Shown here piece by piece: positions 55,989 through 63,846 of a stretch of 64,000 nt of DNA (its first letter is position 1; each line of letters begins with the position of its first letter). The stretch comes from an uncultured Eubacteriaceae bacterium (GTDB lineage: Bacteria > Bacillota > Clostridia > Peptostreptococcales > Anaerovoracaceae). The translations under genes and the position numbers were made by a program. The stretch lies in the NCBI GenBank assembly GCA_903789635.1, contig CAIFEY010000003.1, positions 48,228 to 112,227 on the forward strand. The letters run 5' to 3'. The notes beneath the pieces were generated by a model. The model searched no databases, was not told where the DNA came from, and saw only the letters and a list, made by a program, of their open reading frames with translations.

Positions 55989-57095
55989 CTACGGGATGAC
56001 TGTTTCCCCGTCGTGCTTAAGAGACAGCCCCGCGTCCGCGAACCTCTTCACGATCGACTCCTTCAGCTTCAGGGCCGCCTTGTCCCAGGTCTCCTTGACT
56101 GAGTCGCTCGCGTCGCTGCTGAACTTGACGTTCTTATTCAGGTAGGACGAGAGGTACGACGTGTACTTGACCGCGCCCAGGTAGTTCACGTGGTTGCTGT
56201 CCATGAAGTCCGTGCTCCAGTTCAGCCCGATCTTTCCCTCCATGGCCTTGCTGTTGAAGTCCAGCACCGTGAAGCCGCTCTTCCTGATCAGGCTGATGCT
56301 CGCGTTCAGCTCCTTCTGATCGTCCTGCGAGATGGAATACAGCGCGGAGACGAAGATCACCTTCTGATCCAGCGTCTTGCAGTAAGCCAGCAGGTCCTCG
56401 AGGATCTCGATCTTGGCCTCGCTGAGCTTTGTCTGATCTTCCGTGTAGGAAGGCTTGGTGTTCTTATAGACCGCCGTGCTCATATCGGAGACCTCGAATC
56501 CCATGTACGGCGACTTGCTCCGGAACGGCTTCAGGTCCGACGGGGAGAAGTCATCCGACCAGCGGCTGTGGTAGAGCAGGAACGGATAATAATAGTATGA
56601 TTTATTGTAGCTGATCGGCGCGCCCTCCTTCTTGAAGTAGTCGAGCGCGGCGTCAATCGCCTCCGTGCGGTTAGAGGACATCTTCATCGCGTCCGTCACA
56701 CGGCTGATGTCCGCCTCCTTCAGCTCATCGCCCGACTTCAGCAGGCTCCTGATGTCGAGCAGGACCACCTTCATGTTCGGCTGCGTCTTCAGCGCCTCCT
56801 TGATCAGGTACTTCTGCAGCACGACCGGCTCCGATCCCGTTCCGATGTCGTAGATCTTCATGCCGTACTCGTCGTAGGCCTGCGTCGGGATCCAGTAGCG
56901 GTAGACCGCGCTGCTTCCGATGTAGATGCCGTCCAGCGAATTCTCCTCCTGGTGGTAGAATCCGCTCAGCGCCTTCTGATCGTCCAGGACGAACACGTTC
57001 AGCAGATAGACCATAAGCCCCGCCGCGACCAGAATAAACACCAGGACGATCGCCGCCTTCTTCCTCTTCTGCTTGTTATTCCACACTTCTTTCAT
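55989..57095 (-). CDS. Membrane-anchored SGNH/DltD-like protein, copy 1
   Basis: A 368-residue extracytoplasmic protein with one N-terminal helix (about 13-35). The SGNH-hydrolase core has the block I-like IYIGSSAVYRYW (S61/S62) and the late DxxH motif as D299-S-N-H302 in DFMDSNHVNYLGA, so a catalytic triad is plausible. It resembles DltD and the AlgX/PatB-type partners of MBOAT acyltransferases, which transfer or trim acyl groups on the cell surface. It is a tandem paralogue of the gene at 58.8 kb, about 45% identical by eye. The ribosome-binding site is weak. Confidence 0.82.
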   Translation of the reverse strand: MKEVWNNKQKRKKAAIVLVFILVAAGLMVYLLNVFVLDDQKALSGFYHQEENSLDGIYIGSSAVYRYWIPTQAYDEYGMKIYDIGTGSEPVVLQKYLIKEALKTQPNMKVVLLDIRSLLKSGDELKEADISRVTDAMKMSSNRTEAIDAALDYFKKEGAPISYNKSYYYYPFLLYHSRWSDDFSPSDLKPFRSKSPYMGFEVSDMSTAVYKNTKPSYTEDQTKLSEAKIEILEDLLAYCKTLDQKVIFVSALYSISQDDQKELNASISLIRKSGFTVLDFNSKAMEGKIGLNWSTDFMDSNHVNYLGAVKYTSYLSSYLNKNVKFSSDASDSVKETWDKAALKLKESIVKRFADAGLSLKHDGETVIP

Positions 57096-57118
57096 AGACT
57101 AACTGTATTTCCTTTTTC

Positions 57119-57147
57119 TCTTTATATATATTTATTGATTTTGACAA
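57119..57147 (-). promoter_or_regulatory. Candidate promoter of SGNH copy 1
   Basis: Minus-strand -35 TTGTCA (57142-57147), then 17 bases to TAAAGA (57119-57124) within an AT-only tract TATATATAAAGA. It follows the DASS-gene terminator, so copy 1 may be transcribed separately. Confidence 0.5.
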
Positions 57148-57186
57148 AGTTCACCGCAGCCAGGCCCTGCCGACTGCACTGATGAA

Positions 57187-57219
57187 CAGAACAAGCAGGG
57201 CTGCATACGCAGTCCCTGC
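57187..57219 (-). terminator. Terminator after the DASS transporter gene
   Basis: A 10-bp stem with one bulged base (57195-57204 with 57209-57219) is followed on the minus strand by TTGTTCTGTTC. It separates the transporter from SGNH copy 1. Confidence 0.65.
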
Positions 57220-57345
57220 CAGAACACCAATTAAATCAGTACCCATTATGACATACTAATCCAAAGCAAGTGTGAAATTTTCATAAACTTTCTTTTCCAT
57301 ACATATAAAACATATTCGGATTTACCAGCATTTTCCAAATCTGGA

Positions 57346-58785
57346 CTACGCAATCGAGAACGCCGGCCAGTACTTGAGCATCAGCCAGGCCACGACGGAG
57401 GTGCCCGCGATGGTCAGGATGCTGAGGACGACTCCCTTCTTGAACATGTACTTAGGCTTCAGTCCGTATCCGACCGGGATCGCACGGATGGAAGTCGGGA
57501 GCATGTAGGAGACGTTGATGCCGATCGACGCAATATAGATGTAAGGGATCGGGTTCTCGCCCATGCCCTGCATCAGGTTGATGACGATCGGGATGGCGAC
57601 GCCTGCCGTAGCGGTCGCACTCGTGATGTCGGAAAGCAGCAGCGTGATCGTGATGATGATCAGGACGGTTAAGAATCCGCCGCTCATGTTCATCTCTCCC
57701 ATGGCCTTTCCCATGGCTGCCGCCGCTCCGCTCTTGTCGATCAGCGTTCCTGCGGCCAGGCCTCCGGCGTAGACGTACATGAGCTCCCAGATGACGCGCT
57801 TCTCCGCCGTCTTCCAGTCGATCAGGCGCGTGCCGTCCTTCTTGGTCACGATGAATGCGATGATCGCGCAGATCAGGAACACGTAAGCCGGCTTCATGTT
57901 CGGCAGCGCGTTCTGGTACAGCTGGCGGGAGAACGAGAGGATCGCCGCGACCGCGAACAGTCCGAGCGCCCACTTTTCTCCGCTCTTCATCTTGCCCATG
58001 GACTTGTACTGCATCTCGAAGTACTCCTTAGATCCGCCCAGGTCCACGCCCTTCTTGCAGAAGAACAGCAGGTAGATCAGGTTGATGGCGACGAGGACGA
58101 CCATGATCGGCAGGAAGCGCAGCACCCAGTGCAGGTAGATGTACTCGTGGCCGGTCAGGTTCTCCATGTAGCTGACGGTGACGAGGTTCATCGCGCCGCC
58201 AAGCGGGGTCGCGAGTCCGCCGATGCCGGCACCGTACGCGATCGTCAGGAGGATCATCGATCCCCTGTTGTCCTCTCCCACGTTCTCAATGCCGATGTAG
58301 CGCAGCATCGATACCGCGATCGGCGTGATCGCGGCGCAGACGACGGCGTTCGGCAGGACGGACGACAGGATCGTCGTCAGCAGGAACCAGAAGACGACCT
58401 GCGTGCGCAGGCTGTTTCCGATAAACAGCAGGAACCAGGACGCAATGCGCTTGTCCAATCCCGTCATCTCCCAGACGACGGTCAGGATGGACGCGCCCAG
58501 GAGCAGCAGGACGATCTCGTCCGCGTAGTTTGCGATGACCAGGGACATGTCCGCCATCTGCAGGAATGCGTTTACTGCGATCGGGAGAAAGCCCGTGATC
58601 GCAAAGTCGATCGGTCCGCTGACCCACCAGTACGCCATCCAGGCGACCGTTCCGATCGCGCCCCTGGCCGCTGGCGTCGTGAACAGACTGTGCGGCAGGA
58701 GCAGCAGGCAGGCGAAGAACAGTACCGGACCCATGATCAGGTTGAAAACTCGTACACCGTTATGTTTCTTATAGTATGTTGACAT
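57346..58785 (-). CDS. DASS/SLC13-family anion transporter
   Basis: A 479-residue polytopic protein of the divalent anion:sodium symporter family, in which members carry di- and tricarboxylates, sulfate or related anions. About 11-12 helices include GPIDFAITGFLPIAVNAFLQ, SVLPNAVVCAAITPIAVSM and DITSATATAGVAIPIVI. The two helical-hairpin SNT motifs typical of DASS proteins are changed to NAV and SAT, so substrate and cation use may differ. It lies between two SGNH genes, sharing one base with the upstream stop (TAATG). The position suggests it handles the acid used by the acylation genes; this is inference. Confidence 0.88.
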   Translation of the reverse strand: MSTYYKKHNGVRVFNLIMGPVLFFACLLLLPHSLFTTPAARGAIGTVAWMAYWWVSGPIDFAITGFLPIAVNAFLQMADMSLVIANYADEIVLLLLGASILTVVWEMTGLDKRIASWFLLFIGNSLRTQVVFWFLLTTILSSVLPNAVVCAAITPIAVSMLRYIGIENVGEDNRGSMILLTIAYGAGIGGLATPLGGAMNLVTVSYMENLTGHEYIYLHWVLRFLPIMVVLVAINLIYLLFFCKKGVDLGGSKEYFEMQYKSMGKMKSGEKWALGLFAVAAILSFSRQLYQNALPNMKPAYVFLICAIIAFIVTKKDGTRLIDWKTAEKRVIWELMYVYAGGLAAGTLIDKSGAAAAMGKAMGEMNMSGGFLTVLIIITITLLLSDITSATATAGVAIPIVINLMQGMGENPIPYIYIASIGINVSYMLPTSIRAIPVGYGLKPKYMFKKGVVLSILTIAGTSVVAWLMLKYWPAFSIA

Positions 58786-59876
58786 TATGATGGAATCTCC
58801 TTGCCGAGCCTCTTGTAGGTTGCACGGACCGTCTTCTTAAGATTCTTGGACGCCGCCTTCCAGAGCTCGGTTGATGTTTTATTCTTGCTGATGGTGAAAT
58901 CTACATGCTTCTCCAGGTAACTAGCGAGTGACGCAGTGTACTTGGACGCACCGACGTAATTCAGGTGCCTTCCGTTCATGAAGTCGGTGCTCCAGTCCAG
59001 GTTCATCGCCTTGGTCATGGAGTCAGTGTTGTAGTTCAAAACATCAAAACCGTAACTTTTTATTATTTTTATACTCTCATTGATCGCTTCCTGCTCCGCT
59101 TTCGGTATCCGATACGGGGAAGAGACAAAGATCACTTTCTGCTTGAGCGTCCCGCAGTATTTCAGCAGGTCGATCAGAGCTTTCTTTTTCTGCGGCTCAA
59201 GTGCCGTCGTTTCCGTCGTGTAGGTCGGCTGAACGATGTTCTTCTTGCTGACCGTACCGCGGTCGTCGAACATGTAGCCCATGAACGGCGCGTCCTTATC
59301 GGCCGGATTCAGATCTTCAAGCGTGAAGTCGTCCGCCCAGCGGCTGTGATAGAGCAGAAACGGGAAGTAATAGTAGTTCTTGTTATAGCTGATCTGACCG
59401 TCCGATTTTCTGTAGTAGGTCAGCGCGGCATTGATCGCCTCCGTGCGGTTGTCGGAAAACTCCATGTTGTCCGTCACGCGGCGCATGTCCGCCTCGCCCA
59501 GGCTTCCGCCGATTCTGGTCCTTCTGATGTCCAGCAGGATGACATCCATGTCCGGCTGCGTCTTCAGCGCCTCCTTGATGATGTACTTCTGCAGGACGAT
59601 CGGCTGCGCGGCGGTGCCGATGCAGTAGATCTTCATCCCGTACTTATCGTAGGCTTCCGTAGGAATCCAGTAGCGGTAGCTCGCACTGCTTCCAATATAG
59701 ATGCCGTCGAGCGAGTCCTCCGGCTGGTCGTAAAACCCGTTGAAGACCTGCTCCGCGTGGTTGTAGTCCTCCATCGCGAACACATCTACGAGATACGCCA
59801 CGAGCCCCGCGGCCAAAGCTAAAAACAAGAAGACTTCCACAACGGATATGATTATTTTCTTCTTATTTTCTTTCAT
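58785..59876 (-). CDS. Membrane-anchored SGNH/DltD-like protein, copy 2
   Basis: A 363-residue paralogue of the gene at 56.0 kb, with one N-terminal helix (about 8-33) and IYIGSSASYRYW (S63/S64). The late motif is N301-G-R-H304 in DFMNGRHLNYVGA, so the Asp of the usual DxxH is replaced by Asn. It may have altered or no hydrolase activity. ATG at 59876 follows AGGGAT. It is downstream of the MBOAT gene and directly followed by the transporter. Confidence 0.8.
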   Translation of the reverse strand: MKENKKKIIISVVEVFLFLALAAGLVAYLVDVFAMEDYNHAEQVFNGFYDQPEDSLDGIYIGSSASYRYWIPTEAYDKYGMKIYCIGTAAQPIVLQKYIIKEALKTQPDMDVILLDIRRTRIGGSLGEADMRRVTDNMEFSDNRTEAINAALTYYRKSDGQISYNKNYYYFPFLLYHSRWADDFTLEDLNPADKDAPFMGYMFDDRGTVSKKNIVQPTYTTETTALEPQKKKALIDLLKYCGTLKQKVIFVSSPYRIPKAEQEAINESIKIIKSYGFDVLNYNTDSMTKAMNLDWSTDFMNGRHLNYVGASKYTASLASYLEKHVDFTISKNKTSTELWKAASKNLKKTVRATYKRLGKEIPS

Positions 59877-59896
59877 CAATAATCCCTATATTCAGT

Positions 59897-60010
59897 ATCC
59901 GCAGGGATCAGGGCGTGTCCGAAGCGATTTTCGAACGGAACAGTCTGCCCGGCAGCCCCTGCGGATTATGCATTACCAGATTGATTTTGTCCTGTAATCC
60001 AGGGACAAAA
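59897..60010 (-). repeat. Two inverted repeats between the MBOAT and SGNH genes
   Basis: A perfect 10-bp stem (ATCCGCAGGG 59897-59906 with CCCTGCGGAT 59957-59966) and a perfect 8-bp stem (TTTTGTCC 59985-59992 with GGACAAAA 60003-60010) fill most of the 136-base gap. They could be RNA structures that tune the downstream genes. Confidence 0.65.
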
Positions 60011-60012
60011 TA

Positions 60013-61563
60013 TTAATAGTTTCTGTAAATAAACGAGCTTGATGAGTAGCCCTCACCGTAGACGCCGAAGACCAGTACGGCCGTCAGCAGCCCCAGGATC
60101 AGCACCCAGCGGACCGGCAGAGGCTTTCTGCTCACTGCCTCACGGATGTGCACGCCCTTCTCCCTAAACACCGAGACGGTGAAGAAGATCAGGATGGCCG
60201 CAGTCAGGACGACCCACTGCCTTCCGTGCAGGCCGACGGCGATCAGCTCGGACTTCATGTTCGCGAAGAACATGCCGAAGTCGAGGTGAAGGGTCGCCTT
60301 CATCATCGCGAGCGCGTCGTGGACGCTTGCAGCGCGGGTCAGCGTCTTTCCGTAGACCATGATCGCGAAAGTGCGGATGATCTGGAAACAGCGCCACCAG
60401 AACGCTTCCTCCGGGATGTGGAGCACCGACTTGCACTTGTCGAACGCCGGTGTGAGCGCCATGCTGAAGATGATGATCAGGGAGTTGTACAGGCCGAAGG
60501 CGATGAAGCCCCAGCCGGCGCCGTGCCAGATGCCGATCAGCATGAACGTGACGAACGTCGGGATGTAGGCAGGCAGCTGCTTTCCGATCGTCTTCAGGTG
60601 ATGTCTGCCCCACTTTCCGATCTTGGTCGAGAAATGGGCGAACGTCAGCGGGAAGAAGACGTAGTCCCTCATCCAGTTGGTCATGGACATGTGCCATCTG
60701 CGCCAGTATTCCGCAACGGAATTACCGAAGTACGGCTGGCGGAAGTTGTCGACCAGGTTGATTCCCATCGCCTGCGCGATTCCCCTGGTCATGTCGATTC
60801 CGCCGGAGAAGTCCGCGTAGATCTGGATCGCGTACAGGACCATTCCAATCAGGACCTGCATGCCGTCGAACGTGTCGTATCTGCCGAACACGTTGGTGAC
60901 GGCCGTGCTCGCCGCATCCGCGATGACCAGCTTCTTGAAGTATCCCCAGAGCACGAGCTCGAGGCCGAACTTCAGGTTGGTCAGCGAGAACTTGTGTCCT
61001 TCCTTCAGCTGCGGGGCCAGGTCACCGTAACGGAAAATCGGGCCCTGCGTCATCTGCGGGAAGAACGACAGGAACAGCGCGAACTGCAGAAAATTGGTCT
61101 CCGCCTTGATCTTGCCGCGGTAGACGTCAATCGAGTAGCCGACCGCCTGGAAGGTATAGAAAGATATACCAAGCGGCAGGATCAGGTTGACCAGCGGCAT
61201 GGAGAAGTCATACTTGAACATGCCGATCAGGCCGTTCAGGTTGTCTGCGATAAAATTGTAGTATTTTAAAACGAATAAAATTCCGAAATTGACCAGTGCC
61301 TCGAGCAGCAGGATCCGTTTATTTGTCTTTTTCGCGGCCTTCTTTGACTTGGCATGATCCCGCACGGACTCCATCCAGCGCGCTCCCCCGTACACGACGG
61401 CTGTCGTGAACAGCAGGAACAGCATCACCTTTACGCCCGAGCTCAGGTAGAACCCGTAGCTGGCGATCAGCAGGAGGACCCACCGATACTTAAGAGGCGT
61501 CAGGTAGTAGAGCAGGATCACCGCCATGAAGAAGACGATGAATGTTGCTGAAATAAACGACAT
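60013..61563 (-). CDS. MBOAT-family O-acyltransferase (DltB/AlgI-like)
   Basis: A 516-residue membrane-bound O-acyltransferase that passes acyl groups across the membrane to a surface polymer. Around 11 hydrophobic helices. The catalytic His is H347 in IWHGAGWGF, with the upstream conserved RRWH (H291) in YWRRWHMSMTNWMRDYVFFPL. The 515-ish length and FFPQMTQGPI favour the AlgI/PatA branch over the shorter DltB. It follows the carrier-protein gene by 5 bases and is probably translated with it. It likely works with the SGNH proteins downstream. Confidence 0.92.
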   Translation of the reverse strand: MSFISATFIVFFMAVILLYYLTPLKYRWVLLLIASYGFYLSSGVKVMLFLLFTTAVVYGGARWMESVRDHAKSKKAAKKTNKRILLLEALVNFGILFVLKYYNFIADNLNGLIGMFKYDFSMPLVNLILPLGISFYTFQAVGYSIDVYRGKIKAETNFLQFALFLSFFPQMTQGPIFRYGDLAPQLKEGHKFSLTNLKFGLELVLWGYFKKLVIADAASTAVTNVFGRYDTFDGMQVLIGMVLYAIQIYADFSGGIDMTRGIAQAMGINLVDNFRQPYFGNSVAEYWRRWHMSMTNWMRDYVFFPLTFAHFSTKIGKWGRHHLKTIGKQLPAYIPTFVTFMLIGIWHGAGWGFIAFGLYNSLIIIFSMALTPAFDKCKSVLHIPEEAFWWRCFQIIRTFAIMVYGKTLTRAASVHDALAMMKATLHLDFGMFFANMKSELIAVGLHGRQWVVLTAAILIFFTVSVFREKGVHIREAVSRKPLPVRWVLILGLLTAVLVFGVYGEGYSSSSFIYRNY

Positions 61564-61568
61564 AAGGC

Positions 61569-61808
61569 TTAGTTCTGCTCTTCGTTCAGACGGCTGACCA
61601 TTGCGACGATCGCGGAGATAGAATTGAAGTTCTCCGGAGTCATCTCATCCGCGGAGATCTCGATATCGAATTCATCGGAGAGCTCGCCGATAATCGCTAC
61701 CATGTCGAGGGAGTCGATCAGTTCCTTATCGACGATCTTGTCCTCGTTCATCCAGTCTACGTGGTCGCCGGCGTTCTCCTTGATAATTGCTAAGATTTTC
61801 TCTTCCAT
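61569..61808 (-). CDS. Acyl carrier protein (DltC-like)
   Basis: A 79-residue acidic carrier protein with the phosphopantetheine site Ser33 in ELIDSLDMV. Its neighbours make it an acyl donor to the MBOAT, as DltC is for D-alanine. The start has a GGAGG site. Sequence alone does not tell fatty-acid ACP from a dedicated carrier; position 5 bases before the MBOAT gene argues for the latter. Confidence 0.9.
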   Translation of the reverse strand: MEEKILAIIKENAGDHVDWMNEDKIVDKELIDSLDMVAIIGELSDEFDIEISADEMTPENFNSISAIVAMVSRLNEEQN

Positions 61809-62060
61809 AATATCTAACCTCCAAAAACAAAAGATAAAAATAAAAAAACAAAAAACATTAAATGCCCATCTTTTTCCATTTATAATGGTGTATGATAGTC
61901 ATGTGTTTTACAGACCCTCATGGTGGGCTTTCCCAAACAATAACAATTATAACAGATACAATATCGAGTATACAGGTCATTTATTAACAAGATTTAAGGT
62001 TTACGTAAAAGTTATATGTTGGATTATGTAGAAATTGTGAAGTAATGTGAGGTAATTGTG
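61809..62060. promoter_or_regulatory. Divergent control region between carrier-protein and ligase genes
   Basis: A 252-base AT-rich region serves both directions. On the minus strand a TATAAT box lies at 61946-61951 with a weak -35. On the plus strand TTTACG and TTATGT spaced 18 bases precede the ligase, which has GAGGT 7 bases before its ATG. No coding frame is credible. Confidence 0.5.
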
Positions 62061-63569
62061 ATGAATTCTATTCTGGAAGCACTGTACGAGCACGCGCATG
62101 AGGAAAAAACCGCCGAACGCATCTGTCTCGCGGACGGCAAGACCGAAATTACATATAGAGACGCATGGGAGGTCCTTAAGGCCATGGTCAGCCGCTGGAC
62201 GGAAGAGGGCGTCAATAAGGGCGACCTCGTGATCATCCCGTGCACGCAGAACGCGGCTTACATGATGAACGTCATGTCCCTGCAGCTCTGCGGCGCAGTC
62301 CCGGTTCCGATCGAGAAGGGCGCGGGAAGCGAGCGCTTGCACTCCATTCAGGACGACACGAACGCGCGCTGGTACTTAGGGAAAGCGCCGGAGGACATCT
62401 CCGCCGAGTCCCTGCCGGGGGCCAAGTTCCCGGACGATATTGAAGAAATGAAGAAAACGGCAGAGGCTCTGTCCGACGCCGATTATCCTTTGCCGAAGAG
62501 CACCGAGACGGCCGAGATCCTGTTCACGACGGGAACGACCGGAAAGCCTAAGGGCATCGTCATTCCGTTCAGCAGCGACGTCGCACTCGCGCAGAACGTC
62601 ACGAACGGCGTGCACATGGAAGAGGACAACGTCGAGCTGATCCCGATGCCGCTCTCCCACAGTCACGGCCTGCGCCGCACCTACGCGAACCTCTACAACG
62701 GCTCCACCGTCGTATTCGCGAACGGCGTGCTGCTCGTCGGCCAGTTCTTCAAGCTCCTGAAGAACTACAAAGCCAACTCCATCGACATCTCCCCTTCCAT
62801 GCTGAACATCCTGTTCAAGCTCTCGAAGGACCAGATCGCCGACTATAAGGACCAGCTGCGCTACGTCCAGCTCGGAAGCGCACCGCTGACCGAGGAGGAC
62901 AAGGACCGCCTCGCGAGCGATCTCCCGAACACGCGCCTGTACAACTTCTACGGCACGACGGAGGCCGGCTGCTCCTGCATCTTAGACTTCAACGAGACCG
63001 AGAGCAAGAAGATGTGCATCGGCCGCCCGACCGTAAACGCGAAGTTCAAGTTCGTCGACCACGACCGCAACGAGATCCATGCAACCGCGGAAAACCCGGG
63101 CTTCATCGCAACAGCAGGCAGCCAGAACATGGACTGCTACCTGAACGCGCCTGACCTGACGGCCAGCGTCTGCGAGGGCGGCTTCATCTACACGAACGAC
63201 CTCGGCTACATGGACGAGGACGGCTACATCTACTGCTTAGGCCGCGAGGACGACGTCATCAACTGCGGCGGCATCAAGATCGCCCCGGACGAGATCGAGA
63301 CCAAGGTCGTCGAGTACGACGGCGTCAAGGACTGCGCCTGCGTCCCATTCCCGGACAAGATCCAGGGCCAGGTCCCGAAGCTGTTCATCTCCCTCGCCCA
63401 GCCGGAGGAGGAGTTCGACTTCACCAGCTTCCGCGCCTTCCTTCACGAGACCTTAGACAAGAACGAGGTCCCTAAGCTCATGGAAGTCCTCGAGGAGATC
63501 CCGCGCACCTACAACGGCAAGCTCCAGCGCAAGAAGCTGATCGCCCGCGACAGAGCTGCGGCAAACTAG
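62061..63569 (+). CDS. ANL-superfamily acyl-activating ligase of the acylation locus
   Basis: A 502-residue adenylate-forming enzyme. Core motifs: A3 TTGTTGKPKG (156-165), A4-like MPLSHSHGL (196-204), A5 YGTTEA, A7 YTNDLG (377-382), A8 GREDDVINCGGIKIAPDEIE and the catalytic Lys488 in NGKLQRK. The A8 form (NxGGxKI-P-EIE) is that of acyl-CoA synthetases, not the DltA form, and A4 has the HSHGL typical of carboxylic-acid ligases. So the substrate is probably a carboxylic acid loaded onto the nearby carrier protein. It is divergent from that gene. ATG 62061 has GAGGT upstream. Confidence 0.88.
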   Translation: MNSILEALYEHAHEEKTAERICLADGKTEITYRDAWEVLKAMVSRWTEEGVNKGDLVIIPCTQNAAYMMNVMSLQLCGAVPVPIEKGAGSERLHSIQDDTNARWYLGKAPEDISAESLPGAKFPDDIEEMKKTAEALSDADYPLPKSTETAEILFTTGTTGKPKGIVIPFSSDVALAQNVTNGVHMEEDNVELIPMPLSHSHGLRRTYANLYNGSTVVFANGVLLVGQFFKLLKNYKANSIDISPSMLNILFKLSKDQIADYKDQLRYVQLGSAPLTEEDKDRLASDLPNTRLYNFYGTTEAGCSCILDFNETESKKMCIGRPTVNAKFKFVDHDRNEIHATAENPGFIATAGSQNMDCYLNAPDLTASVCEGGFIYTNDLGYMDEDGYIYCLGREDDVINCGGIKIAPDEIETKVVEYDGVKDCACVPFPDKIQGQVPKLFISLAQPEEEFDFTSFRAFLHETLDKNEVPKLMEVLEEIPRTYNGKLQRKKLIARDRAAAN

Positions 63570-63653
63570 ACAGGCCGCGAAACGGCGGCGAACTAGACCG
63601 GCTGCGACGGAGCGGCGGTCAGCTAGACAGGCCGCGAAACGGCGGCGGACTAG
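63565..63653 (+). repeat. Imperfect tandem repeat at the end of the ligase gene
   Basis: Starting in the stop codon, a 26-31 base unit (ACTAGACAGGCCGCGAAACG then GCGGCG) occurs about three times. The first and third copies share 24 identical bases (63567-63590, 63624-63647), and the middle copy has changed. Confidence 0.75.
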
Positions 63654-63696
63654 TCTCCCCCATGGGTCGAAAAGCCGCGGATGCTGGGCAGGAACG

Positions 63697-63745
63697 CATA
63701 AAAAAATAATCATCGAAGTCCGAAGTCCGATTCGTTTTTCGATGA
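63697..63745 (-). terminator. Terminator-like hairpin on the minus strand
   Basis: TCATCGAA (63710-63717) pairs perfectly with TTCGATGA (63738-63745) and is followed on the minus strand by TTATTTTTTTATG. It would stop a leftward transcript entering from beyond the right edge. Confidence 0.6.
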
Positions 63746-63753
63746 AATCATGG

Positions 63754-63846
63754 TACAATTGATAAGAGACATGGCACACCGACTCTGTTCCGGAGTATAA
63801 CTACTGCAATTCCTACTATAGCAGGGTTGGCGGCCATGTTTTTTTA
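63754..63846 (+). ncRNA. Small structured RNA or leader with terminator
   Basis: A -10 box TACAAT (63754-63759) is followed 10 bases later by ACATGG (63769-63774). That pairs with CCATGT (63834-63839), next to seven T. Inside are hairpins CTCTG/CGGAG and CTGC/GCAG and a possible CCGAC/GTTGG helix, giving a junction of about 80 bases. It could be a small RNA or a riboswitch-type leader with its outer stem as terminator. I do not recognise the class. The remaining bases to 64000 contain CCGGCTATA repeats and short inverted repeats but no gene. Confidence 0.45.

Noticed and set aside
57151..57246. A 31-codon hydrophobic minus-strand frame (MGTDLIGVLAGTAYAALLVL...) between the transporter and SGNH copy 1, tempting as a DltX-like peptide
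   Set aside because: It has no clear ribosome-binding site and its middle coincides with a terminator hairpin, which explains the GC-rich bases. It could still be tested by proteomics.
63453..63779. A 108-codon minus-strand frame across the end of the ligase
   Set aside because: It runs through the ligase end, the tandem repeat and a terminator; its internal repeat is simply the DNA repeat.
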